A DNA stretch of 64,000 bases from Zeus faber (GCA_960531495.1 OY482847.1:4566885-4630884); one strand, 5' to 3'; counted from the first letter of the stretch, positions 1 through 14,091 are shown. Made by a program: numbers and translations. The notes: generated by a model not told the origin, from the sequence alone.

Positions 1-301
1 ACCTGATTGATAAAAGCCCTGTCAATTCATGTCCCGTTGCAACGTGCGACAAAAGATGCGAACGAAGAATGCACGAGAGGCAAGTGACAGTTGGCAAGGG
101 CTCGGCGAGTAGAGAAAGCTCCATTCATTTTGTGCCGAGACCCCTCGTCCTCGCCGAGGAGGTGACAAAGAGCACCAGTTAATTAGCGAGAAGTGGCATC
201 TTAAGGAGGACGATGATGAAAACCGCCATTCATGCCGCAGTCACTTCTCCCTTATGAGAAAGACATGAGTAGAGCCGAGTGCAGACTAAGCTCAGACAGC
301 A

Positions 302-350
302 AGAGAGAGATAGAGAGAGAGAGAGAGAGAAAGAGGGGGAGAGGGAGAGG
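302..350. repeat. (GA)n microsatellite
   Basis: Almost uninterrupted GA dinucleotides grading into GGGGA. Confidence 0.9.
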
Positions 351-1460
351 GAGCAGGGGGCTGCTTTGCTCGATTTCATTTGGACAGTCACTCCTTTAAT
401 TTGCCTGGTCATTGTATCTTACCGGGAGGCTCCATTGAGGCGGGCAAACAAGCGAGGGCCTTGGAGTGCAAGTCAACGATATTCCCTTCTGCGGCGCTGG
501 ATGAGCCTCAGCGGCAGGAGAGCACAGGGAGGGATGAGAGGGAGGGAATGAAAGAGGGAGAGAGCGAGCGACAGAGGGAGGATTTTGGGGAGAGGGCGAA
601 GTTTTAATGAAGCCACTTCTCTGTTTCTAAGCAGCCTAATTTAGCCATAGTTCCCCACAAGTGCATGCGATGATTGAAACCGGGGGCGAGGGCTTTCAAG
701 TGTCTTTACAGCGAGAGGCAATATTAGATCTGTTGTGCAAGTGTGCTTGGAAGGGCCGGCCACATCATAAAAAGAAATTAAAAATAAAATGGCACAAAAC
801 AACATTTAAAAAAAATGGAGCATTTACACTGATTATGAGGCCAACTTGGCCCAAGGAAAAGTAAACTTTGTGGAAATGCATCTTGCTCCGAGAAGGATTT
901 GTGATCAATTTGATCTTCTCGGGGATGGTGTGGCCTCGGCCGCAGGACGAAAAGGGAGCAGAAGGGCAGTAGCTTGCAGACAAATCTCTGGATGCAGAAC
1001 CCGGTTGGTTAAAAAGCTGTTTTTGTTTTACTTGTTTAAACGGAGGCCCGATCAGCGTGAGGGGTGGGGCAGTGGGGGGTGCAGACAAAAAGTGGTGTAG
1101 ACCTGGGTGGTGTCGGTCCCCAGAGGAGTTCCCAAAGCCTGGCACCTCGACTCAGGAACCCGATATGAATAGACTGAAGCAGGCAGCGCCATAAGGAGGC
1201 AACATGCAGTATCTGGGGGGCGCTTGCCTTTACATTTATGGGTTAGCGCATGGAAATGCCGCGTGACACATGAGCGGCTTAGCCACGGGGAACGTCAAAT
1301 CCCAGCGGCGCTGGTCAATGTATGGAAAAGGGTCATTAGGAAATTAAGAGGCACAAATACCGTAATAATGGGTGGAGAAAAAAAAAAAGGTTTGTGCGTG
1401 ACCCAAGAAGTGAGAAACGGGGGAGAGAAGGTAGAAGGGAGTGAGAGAAAGCAAAAGGGG

Positions 1461-1520
1461 GAAAGGAAGAAAGAAAGAAAGAAGGAAAGAAAGAAAGAAA
1501 GGAATGAAGGAAGGAAGGAA
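1461..1520. repeat. (GAAA)n/(GAAG)n purine tract
   Basis: Tetranucleotide purine repeats, all purine on the + strand, ending in GAAGG units. Confidence 0.88.
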
Positions 1521-1995
1521 ACGGGTGAATTCATTGGCTGTGACAGTTTCCTTCCATCAGCGGTGGAAGAAGTACTCAGACGTTTTACTTTAGTAAAAGT
1601 ACAAATATACTGACATAAATGTGAAAGAAAGTTTGTTTTTTCTTCCACCCTTTTTACCATTTTTTCTTGGGTACAGTAACAGAGTACTGGTACTTTAGTG
1701 CTCTCCATCAAACCTTCAGGGCAGGTTGAAAACATCTCCACACACAGAGGACTAACTTGCATCTCAAAAGTCACCTTTCTTCCTCAGTAAACATTAACTT
1801 TTTCGACTCTTTTGTTTTGCTCCTTTGTCCCCTCCCCTCTGCATTTCCCCTGTGAGTCTTCCTCAAATGTGCTCCGACATCATGTTTGCTCACTCCGTCG
1901 CGGCAGCGGTGACAGACGAGCCGCAGCGACTCTTCTGGGGTCAGGAAGCCGCTGACAGCGCCACAACAGCGCTGAGCAGGAGCTGGACGGCTGCC

Positions 1996-2083
1996 GGGTG
2001 ACGGGGTAATGGGGTGACGGGGTGATGGGCTGATGGGGTAATGGGCTGTTGGAGTGACGGGGTGACGGGGTGATGGGGTAATG
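1996..2083. repeat. 8-bp G-rich minisatellite, 11 exact-length units
   Basis: Eleven consecutive 8-mers (GGGTGACG, GGGTAATG, GGGTGATG, GGCTGATG and relatives) with no length change. GGGTGAC/GGGTGAT/GGGTAAT variants recur in a higher order. Confidence 0.93.
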
Positions 2084-2691
2084 TTTAGCCGGCTGCACTC
2101 AAACCGCCTCTCCACCGTCGCTCCGTCGGCTATGTGCGTGTTTCTGGACGTCAGGAGGAAGGAAAGGCAGTGGGAAAAGGACACGGCGTCTCCCCTCGCT
2201 CTGCTGTCCCTCTGGTCGGTGCTGATGACTCCGTGATTTCCAAATTGAAGAATTAAAAACAGCGGTGATTTTTAAGAGGCATTCCAAATTCACATTCAAA
2301 ACAATCGAGAAGTCTGTGACAATAAAATAAGATAAGATAAGATAACACTCTATTAACATACTATATATACTATACTATTAATTCCTGGGGGGAAATTCAG
2401 GTGTTATAGCAGCAGAGCAGTGCAAGAAAAAAAATGAAATATAATATACGTACTATATGTAATTATATAAGTAAGAGGCAAGAGCAGGACTTTTACTGCT
2501 CGTATCAGTATAAGTATCTTGTGTTATAATATATTAACAGTGCAAAGTGCAATAATATGCAATCATAGCATATTACATATATACATATGTATGTATATAC
2601 ACATATATACATACACATGTCCTATGGTGAAATATGCTATAAAGTGTGGTATAATATGCTGGTATAATATAATGTATGTATAGTTATATAG

Positions 2692-2748
<57 letters not shown>

Positions 2749-3228
2749 TAAGATAGCATTATATAGTAGATAACAACATTCTGTCAAGTAACCTGTTTGC
2801 ATTTTGATTTTTAGAAATCAACCAACAAAGTATGATGAACAACCAGCTTCAAGTTGTAGTTTTGCGGTGTCCCTGTTGCCGCTCTGCGTTGTGTGTTCCT
2901 GAATGTGAAAACAATGAAAAGGAGTGGAAACTTAAAGAAAAAAGTTTGGAGAATTTCTACGCAGGGTGGGCGGGCTCGGAGGAGCCGTGCTCAAATCCCC
3001 GGAAAAATTCAAAGTGAGGGTCTGTGGCGGCGGCGGCGTTGGGTGGAGGAGGTGGGGGTGATGTATGGAAGCGTAAGAGTAAGAGTTTATTCACTGGCGT
3101 CTGAGGGCTGCTTTCACAGCCGCTGACTGAGTGTCTATAGCGGGGCAATCAACCATAGGGTTAGGAAGCTTTATCTCTAAAATACAACCCGCCACGCCAA
3201 CGAAACCAACCACCCCACCCCCTTCCAA
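2084..3228. other. Gene-free, AT-rich interval
   Basis: Contains three GATAA units near 2326-2345, TATACA-rich sequence at 2570-2620 and a pure (TA)n run at about 2695-2746. No gene seen. Confidence 0.55.
2695..2746. repeat. (TA)n microsatellite
   Basis: Roughly 26 uninterrupted TA units. Confidence 0.93.
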
Positions 3229-4961
<1,733 letters not shown>

Positions 4962-5080
4962 TTTTCAAAGTTTAAAGTTTATCTCCAAACCACATCGAAG
5001 GCACGATCCCAGCCAGCGGGGCTGCCGGCTGGGATCGCGCCTTCGACGTGGTTGTGGAGATAAACTTTAAACTTTGAAAA
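4962..5080. repeat. Long foldback: 53/54-bp inverted arms around a 12-nt loop
   Basis: The left arm (4962-5014) and right arm (5027-5080) are reverse complements except for one inserted base and two A-to-C mismatches. The outer arms read TTTTCAAAGTTTAAAG and the inner ends CCCAGCC/GGCTGGG. Both mismatches sit where a CpG would have become CpA. In a minus-strand transcript they would be U-G wobbles. It could be a foldback/MITE-like insertion or an RNA hairpin; I see no target duplication and no second copy here. Confidence 0.9.
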
Positions 5081-6020
5081 CGAGGCAGGGGGGCGGAGAT
5101 TCAGGAGCATGACGTGGCCGTTGACTTTGAACAGGTTCGAATGTCGCGAATGAAAGTTTTTATTTTATTTTTTTTAAATCCTTCACTGCCGCCCAGCTAT
5201 GGGTCACAGGCTTCGGCTGGAGCGGAGGATATAAAATGTGTGCGCGCACGCGGCGGGCGAGGGTCCGTGCGCCGGCCGGCGCCACGCCACGTTGTTGTGC
5301 ATCTCCCTGTGTCTGTGGCTGTGTGTGGGTGTTTTTTTTTTTTTTGTCCGGTGCACGGCATAATAAAAGGCCAGTTAGCCACCTAGCGGGCAACTAATTC
5401 TCCATGTCAAATACAATGGCTGCAATTATATGGTAATCAGTGTTGGTGGCTCATACCTTTCTGCTGCTTTCTGGAGTGTGTGTCTGGCCAAGCCGCTCCT
5501 CAGGGAGACGGTTAGTCACGGCTTATTATTGACCTATTAGACACCCGTCAGCCTGACAGAAAGAGCCCCGCCAGCCCGCGGACTGGGGGCGCATTCTTTC
5601 AGCATCGACGACGGGAACGAAGCGGAAAAACAAGGGTTGTTTTTTTTTTGTTTGTTTATTTTTTTAGGTTTATTTGTTATTAACGTTTCTCATTAGAAAA
5701 GAGAAAGACGAGGCTTTGTTTTTCCCTGCCCCGGCCCCGAACGGCGGACCGCCCCGCGCCGACTCAGCGGAACCCGCTCTGGGTTTTTAACCCTTCGATG
5801 CGCGAGGTTTGAATCAAACCGGAGAACGCGACGAAGGCGGAACGCCCCCCAGGGCCGGCAGAGCCTTCGCCGCGGCTCAGGTTGGCGTTGGGAAACGCGT
5901 CTCCTCGCAATCGCTTTTCTCCCGTGCGTCTGTATGATCAACAAATGTGTTGTTTCGATATATAATCCCCCGCAAGATCTGTCAACTCTAAAGCCTGCCC
6001 TATGCCCTCCGACCCCTACC

Positions 6021-6022
<2 letters not shown>
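5081..6022. other. Gene-free interval with a CNE-like island
   Basis: Unique sequence. The part at 5385-5570 is unusually free of simple repeats and resembles vertebrate conserved noncoding DNA. T runs lie at 5332-5345 and 5637-5668. Confidence 0.45.
5385..5570. promoter_or_regulatory. CNE-like island
   Basis: Complex, repeat-free stretch with AT-rich homeodomain-type cores (CAACTAATTC, GCAATTATATGG) and TTATTATTGACC. Conservation is inferred from composition only. Confidence 0.3.
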
Positions 6023-6074
<52 letters not shown>

Positions 6075-6083
6075 ACACGCAAG

Positions 6084-6118
<35 letters not shown>

Positions 6119-6120
6119 GC
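6023..6120. repeat. (CA)n microsatellite with CGCG interruption
   Basis: CA units with a CGCGCGCG patch in the middle; alternating purine-pyrimidine throughout, so able to form Z-DNA. Confidence 0.93.
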
Positions 6121-7799
6121 CGCTCCCTACCCCACAGCAAAGCAAAGCTCTCTTTGTTAACCTAATGTGCTTTTTACCAGTTGCTTTCTGCCAGAGAGAC
6201 ATCTGCTGTGTGCAACCAGTCAATATTGTGGGGACAGTTCAAAGCAGCCAGTTCATTATCTGTGTCAGCTTAACAACCCGAAGGTAGCGGTCTAAGGGGC
6301 ACAGAAGGGGGCACAATGTGTTGTGACACAATGGACCCCTCATTAACCAGTGATTTATCATGATGGGATGCCCAGTTCAACCTTTGCCCCCCCCCCCCCC
6401 CCCCCCCACCCACCCCACCCCACCCCGGCCCGGCTTCACACCTCCAGAAAATGATCTCATTGTTCGACGGAGAAGAGGGGACTGTGAAAAAGTGGGCTTG
6501 AATGAGAAATGATATAGTTAAAAAGTCAAATGAAGAGTAAGAGTGAAAGGGAAGCTTCCACGGCCGAAGTGTGTCCTTTTTTTTTTTTTTTTTTCCAAAC
6601 CCCCCCGTCGTCGTCCGTGCGCTGGGATAGCGAGGTGAGTCTGAGTGAGCACGCTCGGATGTTTGTACGCTTAATTTGAATTGTGGAGTTTGGGAGAAAA
6701 AAGGAAAATCTGCTCGTGTTTGGTCACGGCAACGGGGACGGCGGAGGGAGGGGCGTCGTTTTACCGCTTTTACCTCGAGGCCCCTTTGGTCGGCTCGATT
6801 GGTTATTTTTTTTAAGAAAATGTACTCGAGAAACTGACTGAAGTTTGGTAAATTTGTGGATGGCGCAACCTCCGCCTCGGACACGCTTGTGTCTATTTGT
6901 AAGAAAACCACGGAACCTCGATTTCAAGCGTAGAAATGAGCCTTGCACCAGACACACCCTCCCTTTGCCCAAGGAGGCTTTATGAGTCAAATATTTCAGT
7001 CATGATGATATCAGACATGTCAGAGAGCCCCTAAAGATGCTCCATGCATGCATATGCAAGGAGATCATAGTTGGTCGTCACCCGCTCTGCCCTCGGAGAG
7101 ACAGAGGCTCCGCCGGCGCATAAAGGCTGCATAATGAGCGTTTAATATATGGCTTCTCAAAATGAAAAGTGAAAGGGGGAATATTCAGCGTGGCCCATGT
7201 GGTGGTTTTGTAAAGCCGCTTCACGGAGGGACACACCCCTTTTCGCCTTCTTCTTTTCCCCTTCTCTCCACGTCGCCCCCTCCACCCCACCCCCACCCCC
7301 ACCCCCTTTCTGAATCCATTTGCTTAAATCAATCTCACAGGAGGCGGTCGTGGATAATGTACCAGCCAGGGTTTGTAAACCGTTTTGTTAACAATGCATT
7401 TTGGAAGAAAGGAAAAGAGGAGGAGATGAGAGAGATAAAGGCGGAGAAGGGGAGAGAGAGAGAGAGAGGGAGAGAGTCGGAGAGAGGGAGAGGGAGAGTG
7501 AGAGGGTAAAATGGGCAGAAGGATACTGAATGAAGAACAGTTGGGTGGGTGTGGTGCGCAGGACTGTTAAGGACAGGGCCGGCGACGGGTTACACCCCTG
7601 TCCCATCTCCCCCTCCACCCCCTCTCTCCGCCGCCCGGCCCTGAATCCGCCCAACTCGGACCGGTCCCCACTTTAGTCACACCACCTGCCTTCACTATTC
7701 TTCACCATACACCCACCCGTCCGCTAACAGGGGCAGCAGACGGAATAGCAAACCCCCTCCCAACTTCCCCCCGACCCCCCCCGGCCCACATACACCCAC
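6121..7799. other. Gene-free interval
   Basis: Holds a C run (6389-6408), a T run (6578-6594), a CNE-like island (6960-7080), and a GA tract (7450-7505). No exon supported. Confidence 0.5.
6960..7080. promoter_or_regulatory. CNE-like island with octamer-type motifs
   Basis: Repeat-free; contains ATGCATGCATATGCAAGG, which overlaps POU/octamer-like sites, and TGATGATATCAG. Function inferred. Confidence 0.3.
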
Positions 7800-7902
7800 A
7801 CGTGTGTGCACGAAGGGGTGCACGGCAAGAAAATTGCACACACACACACGCACGCACACACACACACACACACGCGCACACACATGCACGCACAGCAAGA
7901 AA

Positions 7903-7965
<63 letters not shown>

Positions 7966-8385
7966 GCACAAATACACACGCGCACACACATGCACGCACG
8001 GCAAGATAAAGACACACACGCACACACACACACACACACACACGCACGCACACCCACGCACGCACGCACACACACACACACACGCACACACACACACACA
8101 CGCACGCACACACACGCACGCACACACGGCAAGAAAATGACACACACGCACACACACACACACACACACACGCACGCACACACACACACACACGCACACA
8201 CACACACACACGCACGCACACACACGCACGCACACATGGCAAGAAAATGACACACACGCACACACACATGCACGCACACACACGCACGCACACGCACGCA
8301 CACGCACTCACGGCAAGAAAATGACACACACACACACACACACACACACGCACGCACACACACACACGCACACACACACATATAA
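7800..8385. repeat. Higher-order CA array punctuated by GGCAAGAAAATGA
   Basis: About 585 bp of CA/CGCA in which the non-CA motif GGCAAGAAAATGA (or a close variant) recurs six times, at 7824, 7894, 8000, 8128, 8238 and 8312. Spacing of 70-128 bp suggests unequal duplication of a composite unit. Confidence 0.93.
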
Positions 8386-9129
8386 ATAGACATAACGCCA
8401 TAGATGTAAAGCTCATTTTCTGGTGTTAAAAATGTGAGAAGGCTGTGTGATGTTTATCATATGACTAGGAAACCCAAGTGTAATGTGTTTATTGAACCAC
8501 AGTCCTCCCAGCGAGCTCAGTTACAGCGCGGGCGAGTTAGTGCTTGAGTAAACGCGACAAAACACACCTTTTCGGACAAAAGACAGTGTTGTATGCCGCG
8601 ACGGGTCCGAGCCCCCGGCGCTGACCGTTCCCCATATTTCGCAGACCCCTCGTCTCGACATTTGGTCCCCGTATCACACGGACGGCTGTGTCACGGTGGA
8701 TGAGCTAGTGGGCAGAGTTCAAGTTTAGTTTCTGGTGAATTTCCTTCCTGTAATCTCTGTAAATGTTCACTTCATATGGAGTTTGATGAAGACGGTGTTT
8801 TCCAGACACGTTCGCCGGGGGTTACTTTAATCAAGTTCTTTCTCCGTCTGTTGAATACCACCACCCCCCCCCCCCTCCATCCTGCAGCTCAGCCTTGAGC
8901 TGGGTGCTTAGTGGGCCCTCCTTTTGAGAAAATCCCTTTAATGGTTATGGTGTCTTTCCCACAAATGATCTTCAATCTTCACGAGCCCGCACGAGCCCAC
9001 AAGCTCATGCAGCGGAAATCTCGAAATGAAACATTAAGCTCGATGCAGAATGTTCCACAGTGCCTGGGTTGGTCGTGAATTTTTCCGTTTTTCCACTGAA
9101 TACTGCAAAGTGTCCCTTTTTGGGGTTGG

Positions 9130-9370
9130 GGGTTATGGGGTCATCTCAGCTGGGAACTAGCCCATTACAAACCCCGTAAAGCATTGATGGACACTGAGCG
9201 GCCTCACTGGAGTAGTAAATTGCCCGGTGCCTTGCCCATGGACACTTTGACGGAAATGTAGAAGGGGCTGATATTAATTTAGAGCATGTACTGTTTATTT
9301 CTACTGGTCAGTCTGAGGAATCAACCTACTGACTCCCCTGTCGTAGGCTATCCTCCGAGCAATAACTACT
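9130..9370 (-). repeat. Possible degraded SINE-like repeat
   Basis: The run GGTGCCTTGCCCATGGACAC, followed by GAATCAACCTACTGACTCCCC, resembles the region near the internal promoter of fish tRNA-derived SINEs read in reverse. This is from memory of such repeats; low confidence. Confidence 0.3.
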
Positions 9371-9639
9371 CCCAAAATATCCACGACAAGTGACCAGAAG
9401 GTTGGTCATTCGTCAGTTTATTGTTATTTTAACAGCAACTTTTAGCACAAAAACAAAAATGGGAAAACACCAACTCCGCTCTTTTGATATCAGTTGTGTC
9501 CAATCTGGTTTAAGGGTTTGTAGGTAAAATGTCACTCCATCATACAAGCCGGTTGTGACACGTCCCGTCAGCAGGGACCTGTTCACCGATGTTCCCTGCA
9601 TTGGACTACTTTGCCTATCAAAGACCCCTTTAGCCCGGG

Positions 9640-10090
9640 AAGACTGTACAAGTTTGACGCTGAATTCCCCCGAGGCCCTGTCAGATCTCCACCAAAGCGA
9701 CCATTACTGGATCATAAGCCCCAGACCTTCCTGCACTGGACAGGAATCCCCAGAAGAGGCCTGCGGATCGGGGCTGATTTGCAACATAAGCCCCCCTGTG
9801 ATTGCCCATTAGCCCCGGTCCCCGCTGACACTGGCGAGCTGGGTAGCATGTGTAGCTCGCTGCCGCTCCTGCGCGCCGCCATTGAAGGTCTGCTACCTTT
9901 ACTTTTCCCTAATTGGCGGTGAGGGGTATTAGGCGAGGTCGTGGCTACGGGGAATTGATGGTGACATCTGATCTAATGTCCACTTAAGATCAAGACAATG
10001 CAGAGTTCTTCTGCATTGACAGCGCAGTATTCCACTGGGACGTGGCTTAGAGCTCTCCTGTGAATGAGCTGATTGATAGGTTATTATGCC
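9640..10090. promoter_or_regulatory. CNE-like island
   Basis: A 450-bp repeat-free block of balanced composition with CCCTAATTGGCGG and GAGCTGATTGATAGG, which resemble homeodomain and PBX/MEIS-type sites. It has a long open frame but no recognisable protein. Confidence 0.3.
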
Positions 10091-10375
10091 AACAGCCTGC
10101 TGTTTATAGTCTTACATGAATAACAAGGGCAACACAGTGTCTTCACCAAAAGACATTGAGGGAAATAAACAAACAAAAACCCCAATGACAGTAAAGAAAA
10201 AGAAAAATAGAATTTTAATTAATTCAGCGAAGTCATGTTCAGCTTGAGAAATGTTTGAGAATAAACTATATAAACAACACCACTCACACACACACACACA
10301 CACACACTAAACACTTCCCACAACGGACTGACAAGCGTCTGAGATGCTGCTGTTTACGTGTGTGAACATGTGATC

Positions 10376-10435
10376 GGGGCGGGGTGGCGGGGTGGTGGGG
10401 TGGTGGGGTGGCGGGGCGGGGTGGTGGGGCGGGGG
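10376..10435 (+). repeat. G-rich tandem tract, strong G-quadruplex potential
   Basis: At least nine runs of four or more G separated by 1-3 nt (GGGGTGGCGGGGTGGT pattern). It meets the G3+N1-7 quadruplex rule several times over. Confidence 0.9.
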
Positions 10436-10875
10436 TCCAGGACTTAGTCTGCCTGTGGTCCCTCAGATCACACACAGGACACCGAGTGTGGTCCAGCAGC
10501 TCTTCTCAATCACCTCTGCACACCCAGCGCCTCCCTGTCTTTTGACTCCCCAGCCCTCGACTGGGATTGCCGTGTTTACTCACACTGATTAGTTTGGTAA
10601 GTGCACCGAGTGTCCCGAGGATGGCCATCTCTGGATCAGTGCGGCCCTCTGTCCCGTCCTTTATCTCTATCTCGCCTCCATTCTCTCCGTCACAAAAGAC
10701 GGAGATCCTCTTGGAAAAATCGGGGAGAGAAATTAGGGGATCAGAGTCGGCGGCTCCTGAGCAAACAGACGGACCTAATGGACCGCCGCCCTCCCCTCCC
10801 CTTGAATTACTGGCGGAGCGAGGGAATGTCGCCGGTCCAGTCGCGATGTTAATGCTGGAGCTCGCTAATCCCTTC

Positions 10876-10988
<113 letters not shown>

Positions 10989-11284
10989 GCCTCACACTCA
11001 CGGGTACACATGCATCTAATTGTTAATGACACAACCACCCAGGCAGTGGGAGCGGAGTGGACGCCGCCGCAGTGAAGGAATGAGACCCAGGTCGCACAAA
11101 GAAACAGTTGCACACACGGACAAACAGAGGCCCGTGGACGTTGCATGTGCGCGCGCACGGACCCACGGACGCGTCAACACAGATGCCCACGCACGGACTC
11201 ATTAACGTAAAAAAAAAAACACCCCCGTGCGTTGAACATAACCTGGAAAAAAAACAGCCATGATTTGCAAAGAACAATCCATCT

Positions 11285-11640
11285 GTTGACCCAGCCACCG
11301 CTGTGACCGCCTGCCTCTCGGAGGTTTTTGGGTTTGCTGTAGCCGGCTGAAGGAGAATATGCTAATGCCGGTTCTGGGGAGGAGTACTTTGGCTTATGAA
11401 GGATTAGAGCATGTTGGCCGGCCCTGACTCCCCGCCAAGATAACACGCTAATACAGGTGTTAGTAAACTGGCATTAGCCTCCAGCTAATTAGTTCCTTTT
11501 CAGGGGGTGATTGTCCTGCCGGCTCTGCCATTTGTACTGCTGTTTGCTCATCAGCAGGGAGGTCTCTGTGCTGTGGTGGGTCCGTCATGATCTGACATGA
11601 TCTCCCTTCTTCTCCCCATTCTCCTCCCTTTGTAGGCCGC
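11285..11640. promoter_or_regulatory. CNE-like island
   Basis: Repeat-free, with clustered AT-rich cores including AATATGCTAATGCC and CAGCTAATTAGTTCC. The last is a palindromic TAATTA-type homeodomain site. Function inferred. Confidence 0.35.
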
Positions 11641-12627
11641 CTGATAGCCGGGCCCGGCCGAGAGGCGCCCATCCGAAAGCCGGCGAGAAGCCAGGAACGG
11701 AGGAGCGCAAGGAAGAGAACGTCCGTCGCCCGCATCCAGCCCCAGAGACACCTCGCTCCGTCCTCAGCCTTCCTCCGGCCGTTTTTTTCCGTCGGCGCGC
11801 GCCGGACGAAAGGGGTCGGACCGGAGAGAGGCCGCGCGACGCGGGAAGTAGATCAGTCGACCGGTGCGCATGTGGCCTTCAACCCCCGTTGGATGTGGGA
11901 AAGGGACTAAAGGTTAGTTGGTTGACATTCCTCGAGCCATTCTGCCGGAGATGTCGGCGGTTCAAAGGAGTCATTAAGCCTCACCCCAACCCGCCACAAA
12001 GGGGAGATTTAAAACAGCAAAAAGATCTGATAGTCAAAAAAAATAAAATTAATCAAAGCCTAACACAAATATCCACTAAGAGGCTTTCATGTATTATGTT
12101 GTTACTTTATACAAGTCTATGTAGGTTCAATTATGCTTTCTCTGTCGTCCTCTCCTGGGAAAGTCTCATCATAAATAGTCATGTCCCTTTTCATGTCAGC
12201 TGCTGAGAAAACCTTTGTCCCAGATCAAATATTGCGGCTTTCTTTATGATGCAGGACCGTTGTCGCTGTATCAGGACGTCCCCTGTCGTTTTACAGACAA
12301 ACTCAACCCCGGACAAGGTGTATCTCGCATCGTGACACGCTGTGTGAATTTTGCATGGGAGCACAAAGGACGATGCGGCTTCACAGAACTTTGTTGACGT
12401 GGTTTCGCCTCTGCAACCGGCATTGAGGACTCGAAGGTCTTCGGGTTGGCGAGGCGACAGAGAAAGCCCATTTAACCAGGGCGATGCTGATGGAACGGGC
12501 CTGTTCCTTATCGGGGATAATGACGTTCTGCATCTGAGTGGGCCAATACACATCTGTTTGTGTTGCGGTGTTTGCTGCTTGGCGGTGAGGCTGTCACTAA
12601 TAGAATGGAGCACTGTGACCGCAGCCA

Positions 12628-12668
12628 TATGAATAACAATATGAATAACAATATGAATAACAATATCA
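12628..12668. repeat. 12-bp tandem repeat, about 3.4 units
   Basis: Unit ATGAATAACAAT repeated in tandem; it reads as Met-Asn-Asn-Asn in one frame but nothing around it is coding. Confidence 0.85.
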
Positions 12669-13650
12669 ACAGATACTGTGGGATACCAGTGAAAGCAGGC
12701 ACCAAAACGGGTGGACGGACAGATGGACGGATACATACACGGACAGAGTAATCCACACCGGGATGGTCAGCCAGATGTGTTGTCCTGTCTCATCTCAACC
12801 TGCTGTGAACAGTTAAGAGCGCCAGACTTTTCCTGGATCTTCCTTTAAGAAGCTGCAATAATCCGTTTGCTCCTATAATGACCTCATTGTTTCTCGGACC
12901 ATGGAAAGCTGGTCTCACCGCCGCTAAGCTCCGGCTCTTTGAGCGGCAAAGCTGCTCTGAGCGTCAGTGATACTCTGCTCTGGAAGGAACATATTGTGTG
13001 AGTCTGAGCCTGAAGTCTGAGCCTGTTTGAATTCACACACAAAAAAAGCTGTTTTGAAGCTCTTTTACAACGTCCTGAGTGCCTGGCAGATGGTAAGGTA
13101 TTTCAGCCAAACGGTGGGTTATCTCGAATAAGTTGATCAGGGTTCGAAACCTCTCCTGCGGCTTGGCTGGATTTTAAATTTGGATTCTAGGCTGAGAGAA
13201 TGAATGCAAGGGAATAAATGGAAATAAAACTTAGTAATTGAAATGGTAAAAAAAACAAAAAAACCTAAACGCGATATCATGTTATAATGAAAGGTAACAT
13301 GATTTTACCTGAAGCACCTGTTCCAAACCATCTTCCACGTCATAGAGGGGGTATTGTATTTCTCTCTCTCTATATATATATATATAACCAGACACGTTCA
13401 TATTCATTTAAACTCAAAATATTTATATAGCTGTTATCACATCCACTGCAGGATACAATTAAAGGATGATGGAGGTACAACAGAGTCTAATTAGTATTGA
13501 TAAGTATGATAATGGATGTATATCTGGCCAGAAGGTCACAGTTTGGAAAAATGGCGTCATCCTGACTAATGTTCACTCCCAGCTGCAGCAGCAACACAGC
13601 AACACATAATGGCAACAGTCAACTTTAATGATGCACGCCTCTCTCAGAAT

Positions 13651-13752
13651 GCACACACACACGCACACACACACACGCGCGCACGCGCGCACGCGCACAC
13701 GCGCACGCGCACACACGCACACGCACACACACACACAAGCACACACACACAC
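13651..13752. repeat. (CA)n/(CGCA)n microsatellite
   Basis: Alternating purine-pyrimidine tract rich in CG steps, a good candidate for Z-DNA. Confidence 0.92.
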
Positions 13753-13854
13753 GGACCATGAAAGTCTGCATGTTGATCAGACAGTGCCCCTCTAATTGAG
13801 CTAATCCCCACTTCAGGATCAGTCCTGTTCCCTAAGGTATGGCCCTCCACCATG

Positions 13855-13912
13855 CCTCTCTCTCTCTCTCTCTCACCCTCTCTCTCATTCTCTCACTCTC
13901 TCTCTCTCTTTA
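13855..13912. repeat. (CT)n tract
   Basis: CT dinucleotides interrupted by CACC and ATTC. Confidence 0.88.
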
Positions 13913-14091
13913 AGCCATTCCCTCAGCTCTCGGCCTAAATCTCAAGTCCCTTCTGTGGCCCATGTGGACAGTAGAGATGTTGATTGGGAGACAATGGGCA
14001 GCAGATTGTGCTGTCAGGCTCCATTAATTGCCATCATTAGCATCACACTCCAGGGTCTGCAGACCTGTGGTCCTAAGCCATAAACTCAGAT

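Larger units (their letters stand above)
1..1995. other. Gene-free interval, upstream end
   Basis: No exon with homology or splice support. It holds a (GA)n tract at 302-350, a GAAA/GAAG purine tract at 1461-1520, and otherwise unique sequence. Islands near 1-260 and 1130-1330 are GC-balanced with clustered short motifs and could be conserved noncoding DNA. Confidence 0.5.
8386..10375. other. Gene-free interval
   Basis: Mostly unique sequence. The part at 9130-9370 may be an old SINE-like repeat; 9640-10090 is CNE-like. A short (CA)n lies at 10283-10307. Confidence 0.5.

Noticed and set aside
7695-8416. Long open frames of Cys-Val or Thr-His repeats
   Set aside because: They are translations of the CA array and have no splice sites, start context or complex sequence.
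9555-9922. Open frames as a protein-coding exon
   Set aside because: No recognisable domain, no clear splice pair, and two frames are open at once; noncoding conservation is a better explanation.
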